From Clostridiaceae bacterium (GTDB lineage Bacteria > Bacillota > Clostridia > Saccharofermentanales > DTU023), in NCBI GenBank assembly GCA_012728535.1, contig JAAYEX010000267.1, positions 1-17,972 of the forward strand: a DNA stretch of 17,972 nucleotides. Direction: 5' to 3'. Under the pieces are notes generated by a model, which had not been told where the DNA came from, ran no database searches, and was given only the letters and a program-made list of their open reading frames with translations. How positions within the stretch are numbered: the first letter of the stretch is position 1; the number at the start of each line of letters is the position of its first letter. This document shows, one piece after another, positions 1 through 7,496 of this stretch. The translations under genes were made by a program, and so were the position numbers.

Positions 1-1503
1 CTCCCCTTGTTTTAGCAGTGTTTCCAGTTCTTCCGGAAAAACCTTTTTCCCCGACGACAGTACGATCATAGACTTGCTTCGTCCGGTGATGCTGATAGAG
101 TTTCGTCTGCCCATGCGACCGATATCACCGGTATGTAGCCAGCCGGCTTCATCGATGGCTTCCTTTGTCGACACTTCGTCGTCCAGATAACCCTTCATTA
201 CTGTATCTGCGTAGACAAGAATCTCTCCGGGCTCGCCTTTTTTATCATTATCGATTGCGACAGTAATGCCCGAAATGGGCTGCCCTACGGTACCGAGTAC
301 GTTGACCTTGGTATTGCCGCCTGAGACTACCGGCGAAGCTTCAGTCAGGCCGTAGCCTTGTAAAACATCAACGCCGAGAGCATCAAAAAAACGTAATGTT
401 TCTTTGTCCAAAGAGGCTGCACCGCTGATAATGACCTGGAGCTTTCCGCCCAACTCAGACAGGACATCCTTAAAGATCTTCCGTCTCAAATCGATACCGA
501 CAAAGTGCAAGGACCGGGACAAACGCAATCCAAGACGCAATTTGCGATACTGGCCGGTTCTTTTCGCCTGGTTTTCTATGGCGCGCTTCATTCCGGTCAG
601 GAGAGCGGGGACAGCAATCATGATGTAAGTTTGATACTCTTTCAGATTTTTTGACACGTAGCGCAGGCCATCACAGATATCAATACGAGCTCCGATGGCA
701 AGCATGGTCAGGAAGCCACAGGTGTTTTCGAATGTATGGTGTAAGGGCAGGACCGACAAGGCGCTGATATTATCATCGAAACTCACGGAGCCGAGGAGAG
801 CACGCACATTTGAGCAGAGGTTTTTCTCAGTAAGCATGACTGCTTTAGCTGATGAGCTGGTGCCTGATGTGAAAAGAATGGCGCAGGTTTCGTCATCCTG
901 ATGGGCTTCCCAGAGCAAGGAATCGGGGTCGGCTGATTCAAGGTCTGCTTCGCAATCGGCATTAGCCATGAAATCGTTGAAAAAGAAAAAGGATGAATCA
1001 GCTGAATGTTCGCTTCTGATTTCAGCTTCCATTTTTTCCGTCAGTTTTTCACTTTCCATGAAGATAGTATGAGAAATATTGTCATTGTCCTTTTTCAGAG
1101 ACTGCATCAATTCATGGAAAGGTGCATCATACACGACAACTGAGGCTTTGCTGCGTTCCAGCATGGGGCCCAGCTCCTCGGGTTTCAACAAACGGTCCAG
1201 CGGTACAATGGTACCGAAGCCAGAGGCAACTGCAAGATAAGTCACCATCCATTTGTAGCTGTTATCACCGATAACAGCTATCCTGCTACCGGCTTTCGTA
1301 GTCTTACTCAGTGAGTCCTGCATACGCACCACATCACGATAAAGATCGTCGTATGTCTTTGTGGCCGGGTCTTTGTCACTCACTTTTTCGCGATAAGCTA
1401 CACTGATGCGGTCTTTGAATTTTTTCTGACTCTCGATGAGTAAATCTCTTAGATGATAAATCGGTGGAGCCTGATAGTAAGCTTTACCTGTAATAATTTC
1501 CAT
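1..1503 (-). CDS. Long-chain acyl-CoA synthetase, AMP-forming (3' end cut by window edge)
   Basis: Activates a carboxylic acid, probably a fatty acid, to acyl-AMP and then acyl-CoA in the cytoplasm. Reading back from the ATG at 1503 gives 501 uninterrupted codons to the window edge. Visible adenylate-forming motifs: the phosphate-binding loop TSGTSSSAKAVM (residues 212-223), GYGLTE (383-388) and WLHTGD (455-460), followed by the A8 hinge region. The stretch PLHHTFE just after the phosphate loop is typical of the FadD-like long-chain branch. The loop is unusual: SSS stands where most relatives have a glycine-containing TSG or TTG. The C-terminal catalytic lysine lies outside the window. A good Shine-Dalgarno, AAGGAACT, precedes the start. 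The gene lies 41 bp downstream of the small membrane protein, so the two are probably co-transcribed. The family is sure; the chain length of the substrate is not. Confidence 0.9.
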   Translation of the reverse strand, partial: MEIITGKAYYQAPPIYHLRDLLIESQKKFKDRISVAYREKVSDKDPATKTYDDLYRDVVRMQDSLSKTTKAGSRIAVIGDNSYKWMVTYLAVASGFGTIVPLDRLLKPEELGPMLERSKASVVVYDAPFHELMQSLKKDNDNISHTIFMESEKLTEKMEAEIRSEHSADSSFFFFNDFMANADCEADLESADPDSLLWEAHQDDETCAILFTSGTSSSAKAVMLTEKNLCSNVRALLGSVSFDDNISALSVLPLHHTFENTCGFLTMLAIGARIDICDGLRYVSKNLKEYQTYIMIAVPALLTGMKRAIENQAKRTGQYRKLRLGLRLSRSLHFVGIDLRRKIFKDVLSELGGKLQVIISGAASLDKETLRFFDALGVDVLQGYGLTEASPVVSGGNTKVNVLGTVGQPISGITVAIDNDKKGEPGEILVYADTVMKGYLDDEVSTKEAIDEAGWLHTGDIGRMGRRNSISITGRSKSMIVLSSGKKVFPEELETLLKQGE

Positions 1504-1544
1504 TATAGTTAGTTCCTTATTATGACTATTTGTTTGTAATTTTT

Positions 1545-2201
1545 TTAGATTATATTATTGATGACCAGGGAGCAAGCAACACTGAGCGTAAGAAGTAGCA
1601 GAGATACTACTGAAATCAGAATTGTCGCTGAGCCGAGGGCATACCCTTCCAGATCGTAGCGCTTTGCCTTGTTCATCCCCACCGGAGCGAAGATAAGCCC
1701 GAACACCGCTAGCATCGCACTTGCTCCACCGTAGATCAAGACAAGAAGGAAATACAGCAGGTAAGCCTCGCGATCATAAGTAAGGGGATCGGCATAAGCA
1801 TTCAAAAAGTATGGCATAAATTCGCGAAACATGGGTATCAAAAAGAGAGATAGGAGAGAAGACGCAAAAGCGAAACCGATTGCCCCCGGGGTTTTTCGGG
1901 AACCTGTTCTTTCGGTGGCTCCACCTGCAGGATTGCCCCGGGAAGAAACTACAGGTGCCTGGTAATAGACACGGGCGGTGTCTTGCCCTCTCGAAGTCTG
2001 TCGATAAACATTATTGCCTGTGCTCTGATAGCGTAGCGGTGGTTGCGGATTTGTCTGGAACACCGTCCGCGTTCCCTGTCTTTCCATGTTCTGCACGGGG
2101 ATTTCTTCAGATTCAAAAACTCTCTCTTCCGGATTAGGAAGATCCTTTATCTCTTTAATATCGGGATACTCTTCCTCTGGCGAAAATTTTTGTTCGTTCA
2201 T
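1545..2201 (-). CDS. Small membrane protein with disordered N-terminus, unknown function
   Basis: Not recognised as a named family. The 218-residue product has an acidic, proline-, glutamine- and arginine-rich N-terminal half (about residues 1-103) that looks disordered. Three probable membrane helices follow (about 107-124, 147-172 and 187-214), and the protein ends directly after the last one. The general build, a hydrophilic low-complexity leader plus a small helical-hairpin domain, resembles the DUF4190-type small membrane proteins of Gram-positive bacteria, but no diagnostic motif supports that name. AAGGAAAG lies just ahead of the ATG, so the start is credible. It is the first gene of a likely two-gene unit with the acyl-CoA synthetase. 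A role at the membrane linked to lipid activation is possible but unproven. Confidence 0.75.
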   Translation of the reverse strand: MNEQKFSPEEEYPDIKEIKDLPNPEERVFESEEIPVQNMERQGTRTVFQTNPQPPLRYQSTGNNVYRQTSRGQDTARVYYQAPVVSSRGNPAGGATERTGSRKTPGAIGFAFASSLLSLFLIPMFREFMPYFLNAYADPLTYDREAYLLYFLLVLIYGGASAMLAVFGLIFAPVGMNKAKRYDLEGYALGSATILISVVSLLLLTLSVACSLVINNII

Positions 2202-2277
2202 TAACTCTTTCCTTCCTCTGCCTGATTAAGTTGCTTCTATGAAAGGGATAATCCGGGCGATAAATTAGTTCAAGATT

Positions 2278-2306
2278 TTTACATAAGTTAGTCTAGCATA
2301 TATGTT
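2278..2306 (+). promoter_or_regulatory. Possible sigma-A promoter for the M20 hydrolase/deacylase operon
   Basis: Within the 271-bp divergent spacer 2202-2472, TTTACA (2278-2283) is followed after 17 bp by TATGTT (2301-2306). The -35 matches the consensus at 5 of 6 bases and the -10 at 4 of 6. It would give a leader of roughly 160 nt. No convincing riboswitch or operator was found in the rest of the spacer, which is AT-rich. The minus-strand gene at 2201 must also have its promoter here, but no clear candidate stands out. Confidence 0.3.
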
Positions 2307-2461
2307 TTTTGTATTGTTGAGGTGGATTGTTTATCTGTTTGAATTTTCGATATTTTTCATAGTCTCGCCACAAACTGATATCTAGGGAAAACTATGGGCA
2401 AACGATGAGATGTGAAAGTGATAAGATTTAGTTGATCTTGAAAATGTGCAGTGTGACTTAT

Positions 2462-2467
2462 GGAGGG
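2462..2467 (+). promoter_or_regulatory. Shine-Dalgarno GGAGGG fixing the start of the M20 hydrolase
   Basis: GGAGGG lies five bases before the ATG at 2473. An earlier in-frame ATG at 2446 has no such site and would add nine residues that do not resemble an M20 N-terminus, so 2473 is preferred. Confidence 0.75.
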
Positions 2468-2472
2468 AAGAT

Positions 2473-3651
2473 ATGCGTGTAAATGTGGAAAAACTGTGCT
2501 CGAAGCTGCTTCAGATTCGGAGCCTGTCGGGAGATGAAAAGGCTGTAGTGGATTTTTTAAAAGATTTATTCACACGCTTGGAGTTCGATGAAATCAGTGT
2601 TGACCGCTATGGCAGCATTGTAGGCATAATCCGGGGTGAGCGTCCGGGCAAAAAGCTTCTCTTCGATTCACATATTGACACTGTCGGCATCCCAAAGCCC
2701 GAAGATTGGGCCGAAGATCCTTTTGGCGGACAGATCAGGGATGGCAGAGTCTATGGCCGTGGCAGCAGCGATATGAAGGGGCCTTTAGCTGCTGCAATTG
2801 CCGGAGTTGCAGAATTCGTACATGAACACGGTCGTGACTTTGCCGGCGACATAATGATCAGCGGCATTGTACATGAGGAATGTTTTGAAGGAGTGGCAGC
2901 GCGCGAAATCTCCAAAAAACACAAGCCCGACTACGTCATCATCTGTGAAACAACGGACTTGAAACTTAACTATGGTCAGCGCGGGCGGATGGAAGTTCGT
3001 ATCGAAACCTTCGGCAAGCCCTGCCATTCTTCGAATCCCTCAGAGGGAATAAACGCCGTCTATCACATGGCTGAACTGATTCCGGAGATTGCAAAAGTAA
3101 AGTTGGGTCATGATGAGGATTTAGGTCCCGGCATTATGGAGCTGGTGGACATCTGCTCACAGCCCTATCCCGGAGCATCCGTAGTCCCTGCCCGCTGTCT
3201 GGCCACCTATGATGTGCGTACGCTGACGACTGACAGCGCTGAGAGTATTTTGGCTTCCATCAATGAGGCTATTGACCTGCTAAGCAGCAAAATCCCTGAT
3301 TTCAAGGCCGAAGCGAGTCTGGTCGAGTCTTCTGCTGTCTGCTACACCGGCGAGGTCATTAGTGCAAAGCGTTTCTTCCCTGCCTGGAAATCTGATCCTG
3401 ACTCTGCTGAGAGTCGGGCTATTCTTGACGCAATGGAAAATGCCGGATTACCGCGCGCTAAAGGTGTCTACAGTTTCTGCACCAACGGCAGTCACTATGG
3501 CGGCGAAGCCGGTTTAACCGTCTATGGTTTCGGCCCCTCCAAAGAAGAACAATGTCATATGGACGATGAGTATATCGAGATTGCACACTTGCAGAAGGCC
3601 GCTGAAGTCTACCGCAGAATTTGCGGGAACTTACTTGGCCTCGAAGACTAG
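2473..3651 (+). CDS. M20-family metallohydrolase, YgeY type
   Basis: Zinc-dependent amide-bond hydrolase of the M20/ArgE/DapE superfamily, cytoplasmic, 392 residues. Expected metal and catalytic residues are present: SHIDT (His67, Asp69), the bridging Asp100 in RGSSDMKG, HEE (Glu135 probable base, Glu136 ligand), Glu159 and the late His362. The dimerisation-domain histidine is His185 in PCHSS. The segment GLPRAKGVYSFCTNGSHYGG (326-345) is very like YgeY, the hydrolase that in enteric and clostridial genomes sits with selenium-dependent purine catabolism genes. The substrate of YgeY is not firmly established, and a dipeptidase or deacylase activity is also possible. The downstream deacylase follows after 27 bp, so the two form an operon. 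Start chosen from the Shine-Dalgarno at 2462; the family call is firm, the subfamily likely. Confidence 0.88.
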   Translation: MRVNVEKLCSKLLQIRSLSGDEKAVVDFLKDLFTRLEFDEISVDRYGSIVGIIRGERPGKKLLFDSHIDTVGIPKPEDWAEDPFGGQIRDGRVYGRGSSDMKGPLAAAIAGVAEFVHEHGRDFAGDIMISGIVHEECFEGVAAREISKKHKPDYVIICETTDLKLNYGQRGRMEVRIETFGKPCHSSNPSEGINAVYHMAELIPEIAKVKLGHDEDLGPGIMELVDICSQPYPGASVVPARCLATYDVRTLTTDSAESILASINEAIDLLSSKIPDFKAEASLVESSAVCYTGEVISAKRFFPAWKSDPDSAESRAILDAMENAGLPRAKGVYSFCTNGSHYGGEAGLTVYGFGPSKEEQCHMDDEYIEIAHLQKAAEVYRRICGNLLGLED

Positions 3652-3678
3652 AACAGATTTAAGAAAGGCTGGCCTCTT

Positions 3679-5289
3679 TTGAGTACGTTAATTAAAAATG
3701 TGATGCTGATTGATGGCAGTGGACAAAGAGAGAAATATGCTGCTGATATAGTCATTAATGGCGACAGGATCGAGCGGATCGATGACAGCTGCAAACAGGA
3801 TGCTTCATCCGGAAGTTTTAAACTTATCATAGATGGTTCCGGCTTGTACGCAAGCCCGGGTTTTATTGATACACATGCTCATTCCGATGTGATGGTTTTT
3901 GATGACCCCTGCCTGCCGGCTAAAAGTCTGCAGGGTATTACCTGTGAATTTGCCGGCCAGGACGGGACTGCGGTCGCCCCACTGCCGGAAGAATATATTG
4001 ATAGCTGGCGGAAGTATCTGAGCGGAATAGATGGTGACAGCGAAAACTTCGATTGGCACTTCCACACTTTGGAAAATTATCGTGAGGCTGTACGACAGGC
4101 AAGGCCGGCTGTCAATATGTGTATTATGGCTCCGCATGGCAATCTGCGCCTTTGCGCCATGGGATACGATCCTTCTGCTCCTTCGGCAAAAAATCTTTCC
4201 CGTATGAAGGAGTTGCTGAGACAAGATCTGAAAAATGGAGGTTTCGGCCTCACCACGGGTCTGGATTATATTCCCAGCATCTACGCCGATACGGCGGAAC
4301 TGGCAGACTTGTGTTCCCTTCTTCCTGAGTATGACGGAGTATTCGCCATCCACTTGCGCAGTGAAGCCAATGAAATCCTTGAAGCAATAGAAGAAGTTAT
4401 TGAGATCTGTCGCAGCAGTGGATGTCGCGGGCATATTTCTCATTTCAAAGTAGCCGGAGAGTGGAATTTTTATAAACTGGACCGGATGATAGAGCTGCTG
4501 GATGAGGCAAAGGATGAGGGCCTGGCTATTTCCTTTGACCAGTATCCCTATCCTTTCGGCAGTACAACCCTAACAGTTGTGTTACCTCCCTGGGCAGTGG
4601 AAGGCGGCGCTGACAAGATGCTGTCGCGCCTGGAGTCACAGGAACTGAGAGCCCGCATGAAACACGATATGCAGCACGGTCTTCCCGGCTGGACAGGTTT
4701 CTGTCGCAGCACCGGAACCGATAATCTGCTGATCAGCAGTGTGGAAGCTGCAGAGAATTTTGACGCACTAGGTAAGAGCCTCGATGAAATAGCTGATTTA
4801 AGACAGTCCGATCCCTACACAGTTGCCATGGATCTGATATATTCTGAAAAAGGATCCATCAGCATCATCACTAAATATGGAAAAGAAGAACATATCAGGC
4901 GATTAATGCTGCGGCCGGAAATGAATTTGTGCACTGATGGTTTATTCAGTGCTCATCCCCACCCCAGAACTTATGGTTCCTTTCCCCGTTTTTTCGGTAA
5001 ATATGTACGCGAGGAGGGCTTACTCTCCTGGGAGGAAGCTGTTTACAAAACGACCGGTAAGGCGGCAGAGCTTTTCCGCTTGCAGGAGAGGGGCTTCTTG
5101 CAGGAAGGATATTATGCAGATATTGTCTTGCTGAATCCTGAAAGCATAAATGACTGTGCGACACTTGAAAATCCACAGCAATACCCGGTCGGGATCGAAT
5201 ATGTCTTTGTAAACGGCGAGCTGACTGTTGAAAGGGGTGTTCATACCGGCAGAAGACCGGGACGGGTACTCATGCGTGATATATCTTAG
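3679..5289 (+). CDS. N-acyl-D-amino-acid deacylase-like amidohydrolase
   Basis: Amidohydrolase-superfamily enzyme of the D-aminoacylase branch, 536 residues, expected to hydrolyse an N-acyl-D-amino acid or a similar amide. It has PGFIDTHAHSD (60-70; His66, His68), the metal histidine His225 in IHLR, the GHISHFK motif (251-257; His255), DQYPYPFGST (287-296) and the probable catalytic Asp420 in CTDG, followed by the HPHPRTYGSFPR segment. At the place where classical D-aminoacylases carry the zinc cysteine in GNCG, this protein has GQDG (Asp95), a variant I recall in other Bacillota members. The start is TTG: AGAAAGG at 3662-3668 sits 10 bases upstream and the predicted N-terminus fits the family, whereas a GTG at 3700 or an ATG at 3703 would cut the first beta strand. 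It is the second gene of an operon with the M20 hydrolase. The exact substrate is unknown. Confidence 0.87.
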   Translation: MSTLIKNVMLIDGSGQREKYAADIVINGDRIERIDDSCKQDASSGSFKLIIDGSGLYASPGFIDTHAHSDVMVFDDPCLPAKSLQGITCEFAGQDGTAVAPLPEEYIDSWRKYLSGIDGDSENFDWHFHTLENYREAVRQARPAVNMCIMAPHGNLRLCAMGYDPSAPSAKNLSRMKELLRQDLKNGGFGLTTGLDYIPSIYADTAELADLCSLLPEYDGVFAIHLRSEANEILEAIEEVIEICRSSGCRGHISHFKVAGEWNFYKLDRMIELLDEAKDEGLAISFDQYPYPFGSTTLTVVLPPWAVEGGADKMLSRLESQELRARMKHDMQHGLPGWTGFCRSTGTDNLLISSVEAAENFDALGKSLDEIADLRQSDPYTVAMDLIYSEKGSISIITKYGKEEHIRRLMLRPEMNLCTDGLFSAHPHPRTYGSFPRFFGKYVREEGLLSWEEAVYKTTGKAAELFRLQERGFLQEGYYADIVLLNPESINDCATLENPQQYPVGIEYVFVNGELTVERGVHTGRRPGRVLMRDIS

Positions 5290-5295
5290 TTATAA

Positions 5296-5336
5296 AAAAC
5301 ACTCCCTGCCGCAATAAAGCCCGCAGGGAGTGTTTT
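5296..5336. terminator. Bidirectional intrinsic terminator
   Basis: AAAACACTCCCTGC (5296-5309) pairs perfectly with GCAGGGAGTGTTTT (5323-5336), a 14-bp stem with a 13-nt loop. The A-tract on one arm and T-tract on the other make it usable from both strands. It lies between the stop of the deacylase (plus strand) and the stop of guanine deaminase (minus strand). Confidence 0.93.
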
Positions 5337-5353
5337 ACTTATTGAACAGTTTA

Positions 5354-6637
5354 TTAACCGACATCCGGGAAGGGTTTCTCGATCACTTCGCCACGCATGC
5401 AGCGTTCGCTGATTTGTTCAGCTCCTCCGAGATAGAGGAATTGCTGCAGCCTTTCCTCCAGATTGATGCGGTCAGAAGCCGGCCAGCATTTGTCGTCAAT
5501 CACCAGATAATCTGCTGTGCTGCCCGGCGCAAAGCTTCCACACTCACCAAAGAAGGCCCCGCCTCCGGCAGTAGCCAGGTAAAAAGCCTCGATATAATTG
5601 ACGGGCTCGACTTCACCTTCACTTTGCAGGCTATACAATTTAGACGCACGGATAGCATCAACTGCTGCTGTTCCCATAAACAGCCTGTCTCCGGCGCCGA
5701 TATCCGAACCCAGGCCGACATTGAAGCCTGCATCCAGCATTTCTCTCAAGGGCATAATGCCACTGGACAGGTTAATATTTGATGCAGGGCAATGAGCAAC
5801 AAAGACTTCATCCTCGAGCATAGCTTCCAACTCTTCCTCTGAATTATGAATACAGTGAGCCAGAACTGTTTTACCCTTGGGATTCAGATTGTAACTGCGG
5901 TAAACATCATAATAACTCTTGGATTCAGGGAATAATTCCTGCACCCAGGAGATCTCGCCTTTGTTTTCGTTCAAATGGGTTTGGACAGGCAGGTCGTGCT
6001 CCCGAGCCAGAACACCAAGGTTTTTCAAAAGGGGTGCCGTACAGGAAGGTGCAAAGCGTGGAGTAATAATCGGCTTCACATTCTTGTAATGCTTGCTTCT
6101 TTCCAACCATTCCTTGGTGTCAGTGTAAGAAATATCACATTCCTCTTTCAGTCTGGGTTCATCACAGCAGTCCATATTGACTTTGCCGACATAGGCGCGG
6201 AAACCCGCCTCTTCATACATGTCCATCAGCATCAGGCTTGATTCCAGATGCATACTGGAATACGTACAGAGGTTAAGAGAGCCAAGTGACCACAGCTCAT
6301 TCAACAGGAGTGGGAAAACTTTCCTGCCATATTCCAGATCTTCAAAGCGGGCCTCTTCCTTGAAGGTATAGTTGCTAAGCCAGGGCAAAAGTTCCAGATT
6401 CATGCCTAAACCACGCTGGCCGTACTGAACCGAGTGCAAATGTATATCTGCAAAAACCGGAATAATCATTTGTTTGCCGTAGTCTCTGATCTCGCAGTCT
6501 TCCAATTCCGGCTTTTCAGCATAAATGCCTTCAACTTTACCTGACTTCAGATGCATCCAGGAATCCGGGTGCAGGGAGAGCTCCTGTGGCGTGGCTGCAT
6601 ATAATAAATCACCATGTATTAATACTGAACGTTCCAT
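5354..6637 (-). CDS. guaD: Guanine deaminase
   Basis: Hydrolyses guanine to xanthine and ammonia in the cytoplasm; 427 residues, usual for the family. Zinc-site residues are in place: HLH (His66, His68), His221 in QTHLNE with the proton-shuttle Glu224, His261 in AHCIH, and Asp312 in GSDIGAG. Family-specific segments include YTFKEE (90-95), TPRFAPSCT (192-200; Arg194) and HCPASNINLSSG (282-293). One deviation: the usual PGFVDTHIH before the metal pair reads PVFADIHLH here. GAGGT precedes the ATG. It lies 94 bp after the nucleoside phosphorylase on the same strand, so guanine freed from guanosine could feed directly into it. SsnA-type chlorohydrolases are close relatives, but these motifs fit guanine deaminase better. 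Confidence 0.92.
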   Translation of the reverse strand: MERSVLIHGDLLYAATPQELSLHPDSWMHLKSGKVEGIYAEKPELEDCEIRDYGKQMIIPVFADIHLHSVQYGQRGLGMNLELLPWLSNYTFKEEARFEDLEYGRKVFPLLLNELWSLGSLNLCTYSSMHLESSLMLMDMYEEAGFRAYVGKVNMDCCDEPRLKEECDISYTDTKEWLERSKHYKNVKPIITPRFAPSCTAPLLKNLGVLAREHDLPVQTHLNENKGEISWVQELFPESKSYYDVYRSYNLNPKGKTVLAHCIHNSEEELEAMLEDEVFVAHCPASNINLSSGIMPLREMLDAGFNVGLGSDIGAGDRLFMGTAAVDAIRASKLYSLQSEGEVEPVNYIEAFYLATAGGGAFFGECGSFAPGSTADYLVIDDKCWPASDRINLEERLQQFLYLGGAEQISERCMRGEVIEKPFPDVG

Positions 6638-6699
6638 TTAGTACCTCACTTAATAATCTGACCATAGCCAATCATAAATATCTTACTTGCTTTAGTCAA

Positions 6700-6727
6700 A
6701 TTATACAAAATTCATCTTTATTGCGAA
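6700..6727 (-). promoter_or_regulatory. Possible internal promoter for guanine deaminase
   Basis: On the minus strand, TTCGCA (6722-6727) and a perfect TATAAT (6700-6705) are separated by 16 bp. It lies in the 94-bp gap ahead of guanine deaminase. It may allow expression independent of the upstream genes; the -35 matches the consensus at only 4 of 6 bases. Confidence 0.35.
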
Positions 6728-6731
6728 GAAA

Positions 6732-7484
6732 TTATCGCTGCTTGAGAATATCCCTGCGTACCGCTTCTACAGCAGTTTTAATGGCCCGTCCACTGCCATA
6801 AGCCTGATCGTCATCTAGTCCCTGCTTGATGCGTTCCTGATTCCAGATAGTAGTCAGGATACAGGCAGCCCGGGCCCCCAAAACCTGAGCGACAATGAAA
6901 AGTGTCGCACTTTCCATCTCGGAAGCCAGGGTTTTGGCCTTAATCCAGGCATCCCATTTGTTTTTCAGCTCATAGCCGGCCGGCATGCGTTCAGGATCAT
7001 GTTGTCCATAGAAGGAATCCTTGCACTGAACTACTCCTGTGTGATAAGGAAAGGTTCTGTACTCGGCTTCTTCCACCAAAGAGGCAGTTAAATCCCAGTT
7101 TGCAACAGCGGGAAATTCGATCGGAACATACTCACGTGATGTACCTTCCATACGAATAGCTGCTGTCGCTATCACCAAATCACCGCCCGCCACTTCCAAA
7201 TCCATGCCACCACAGGTTCCTACACGGATAAAGTTCCTGACTCCCGTCCGGTATAGTTCCTCCACTGCTATCGCTGTTGAAGGTCCGCCAATTCCGTGAG
7301 ATGTGACCAGTACATTCTCGCCTTCCAATGAACCGATCCAGCTTGTATATTCGCGGTTTGAAACCAGGAATCTGGGCTCATCCAGCAAATTGGCTATTAG
7401 TTCGACCCTCCCCGGATCACCCGGCATTATTGCATAACGGGCTCCATGTGAATCGTCCAGCTGAATATGATATAGTTTTTCCAT
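6732..7484 (-). CDS. Nucleoside phosphorylase, uridine phosphorylase-like
   Basis: Cleaves a ribonucleoside with phosphate to a free base and ribose-1-phosphate; 250 residues, cytoplasmic, NP-I fold. Phosphate-site residues match E. coli Udp: PGDPGR (21-26; Gly22, Arg26), Arg87 and Thr90 in RVGTCGG. HGIGGPSTAIAVEEL (63-77) is almost identical to Udp, and the ribose-binding SEMES (188-192) is present. The base-specificity loop FYGQHDPERMP (158-168) keeps the glutamine (Gln161), but the Udp arginine two residues on is Asp163, so strict uridine specificity is uncertain. GGAGG precedes the ATG. The gene starts 12 bp after the YfhO stop and is followed by guanine deaminase, which would suit a purine nucleoside as an alternative substrate. 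Confidence 0.9.
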   Translation of the reverse strand: MEKLYHIQLDDSHGARYAIMPGDPGRVELIANLLDEPRFLVSNREYTSWIGSLEGENVLVTSHGIGGPSTAIAVEELYRTGVRNFIRVGTCGGMDLEVAGGDLVIATAAIRMEGTSREYVPIEFPAVANWDLTASLVEEAEYRTFPYHTGVVQCKDSFYGQHDPERMPAGYELKNKWDAWIKAKTLASEMESATLFIVAQVLGARAACILTTIWNQERIKQGLDDDQAYGSGRAIKTAVEAVRRDILKQR

Positions 7485-7496
7485 TCTATCCTCCGA

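Noticed and set aside
2360..2430. Possible riboswitch (c-di-GMP or guanidine-like pieces such as CTAGGG and GGGCAAACG) ahead of the M20 gene
   Set aside because: Only short fragments resemble the consensus; the paired stems and the rest of the conserved core are missing.
2446..2472. Upstream start for the M20 hydrolase
   Set aside because: No ribosome binding site; GGAGGG is placed correctly for the ATG at 2473.
3805..4443. 212-codon open frame on the minus strand
   Set aside because: It lies wholly antisense to the deacylase gene, has no recognisable motif and no good ribosome binding site.
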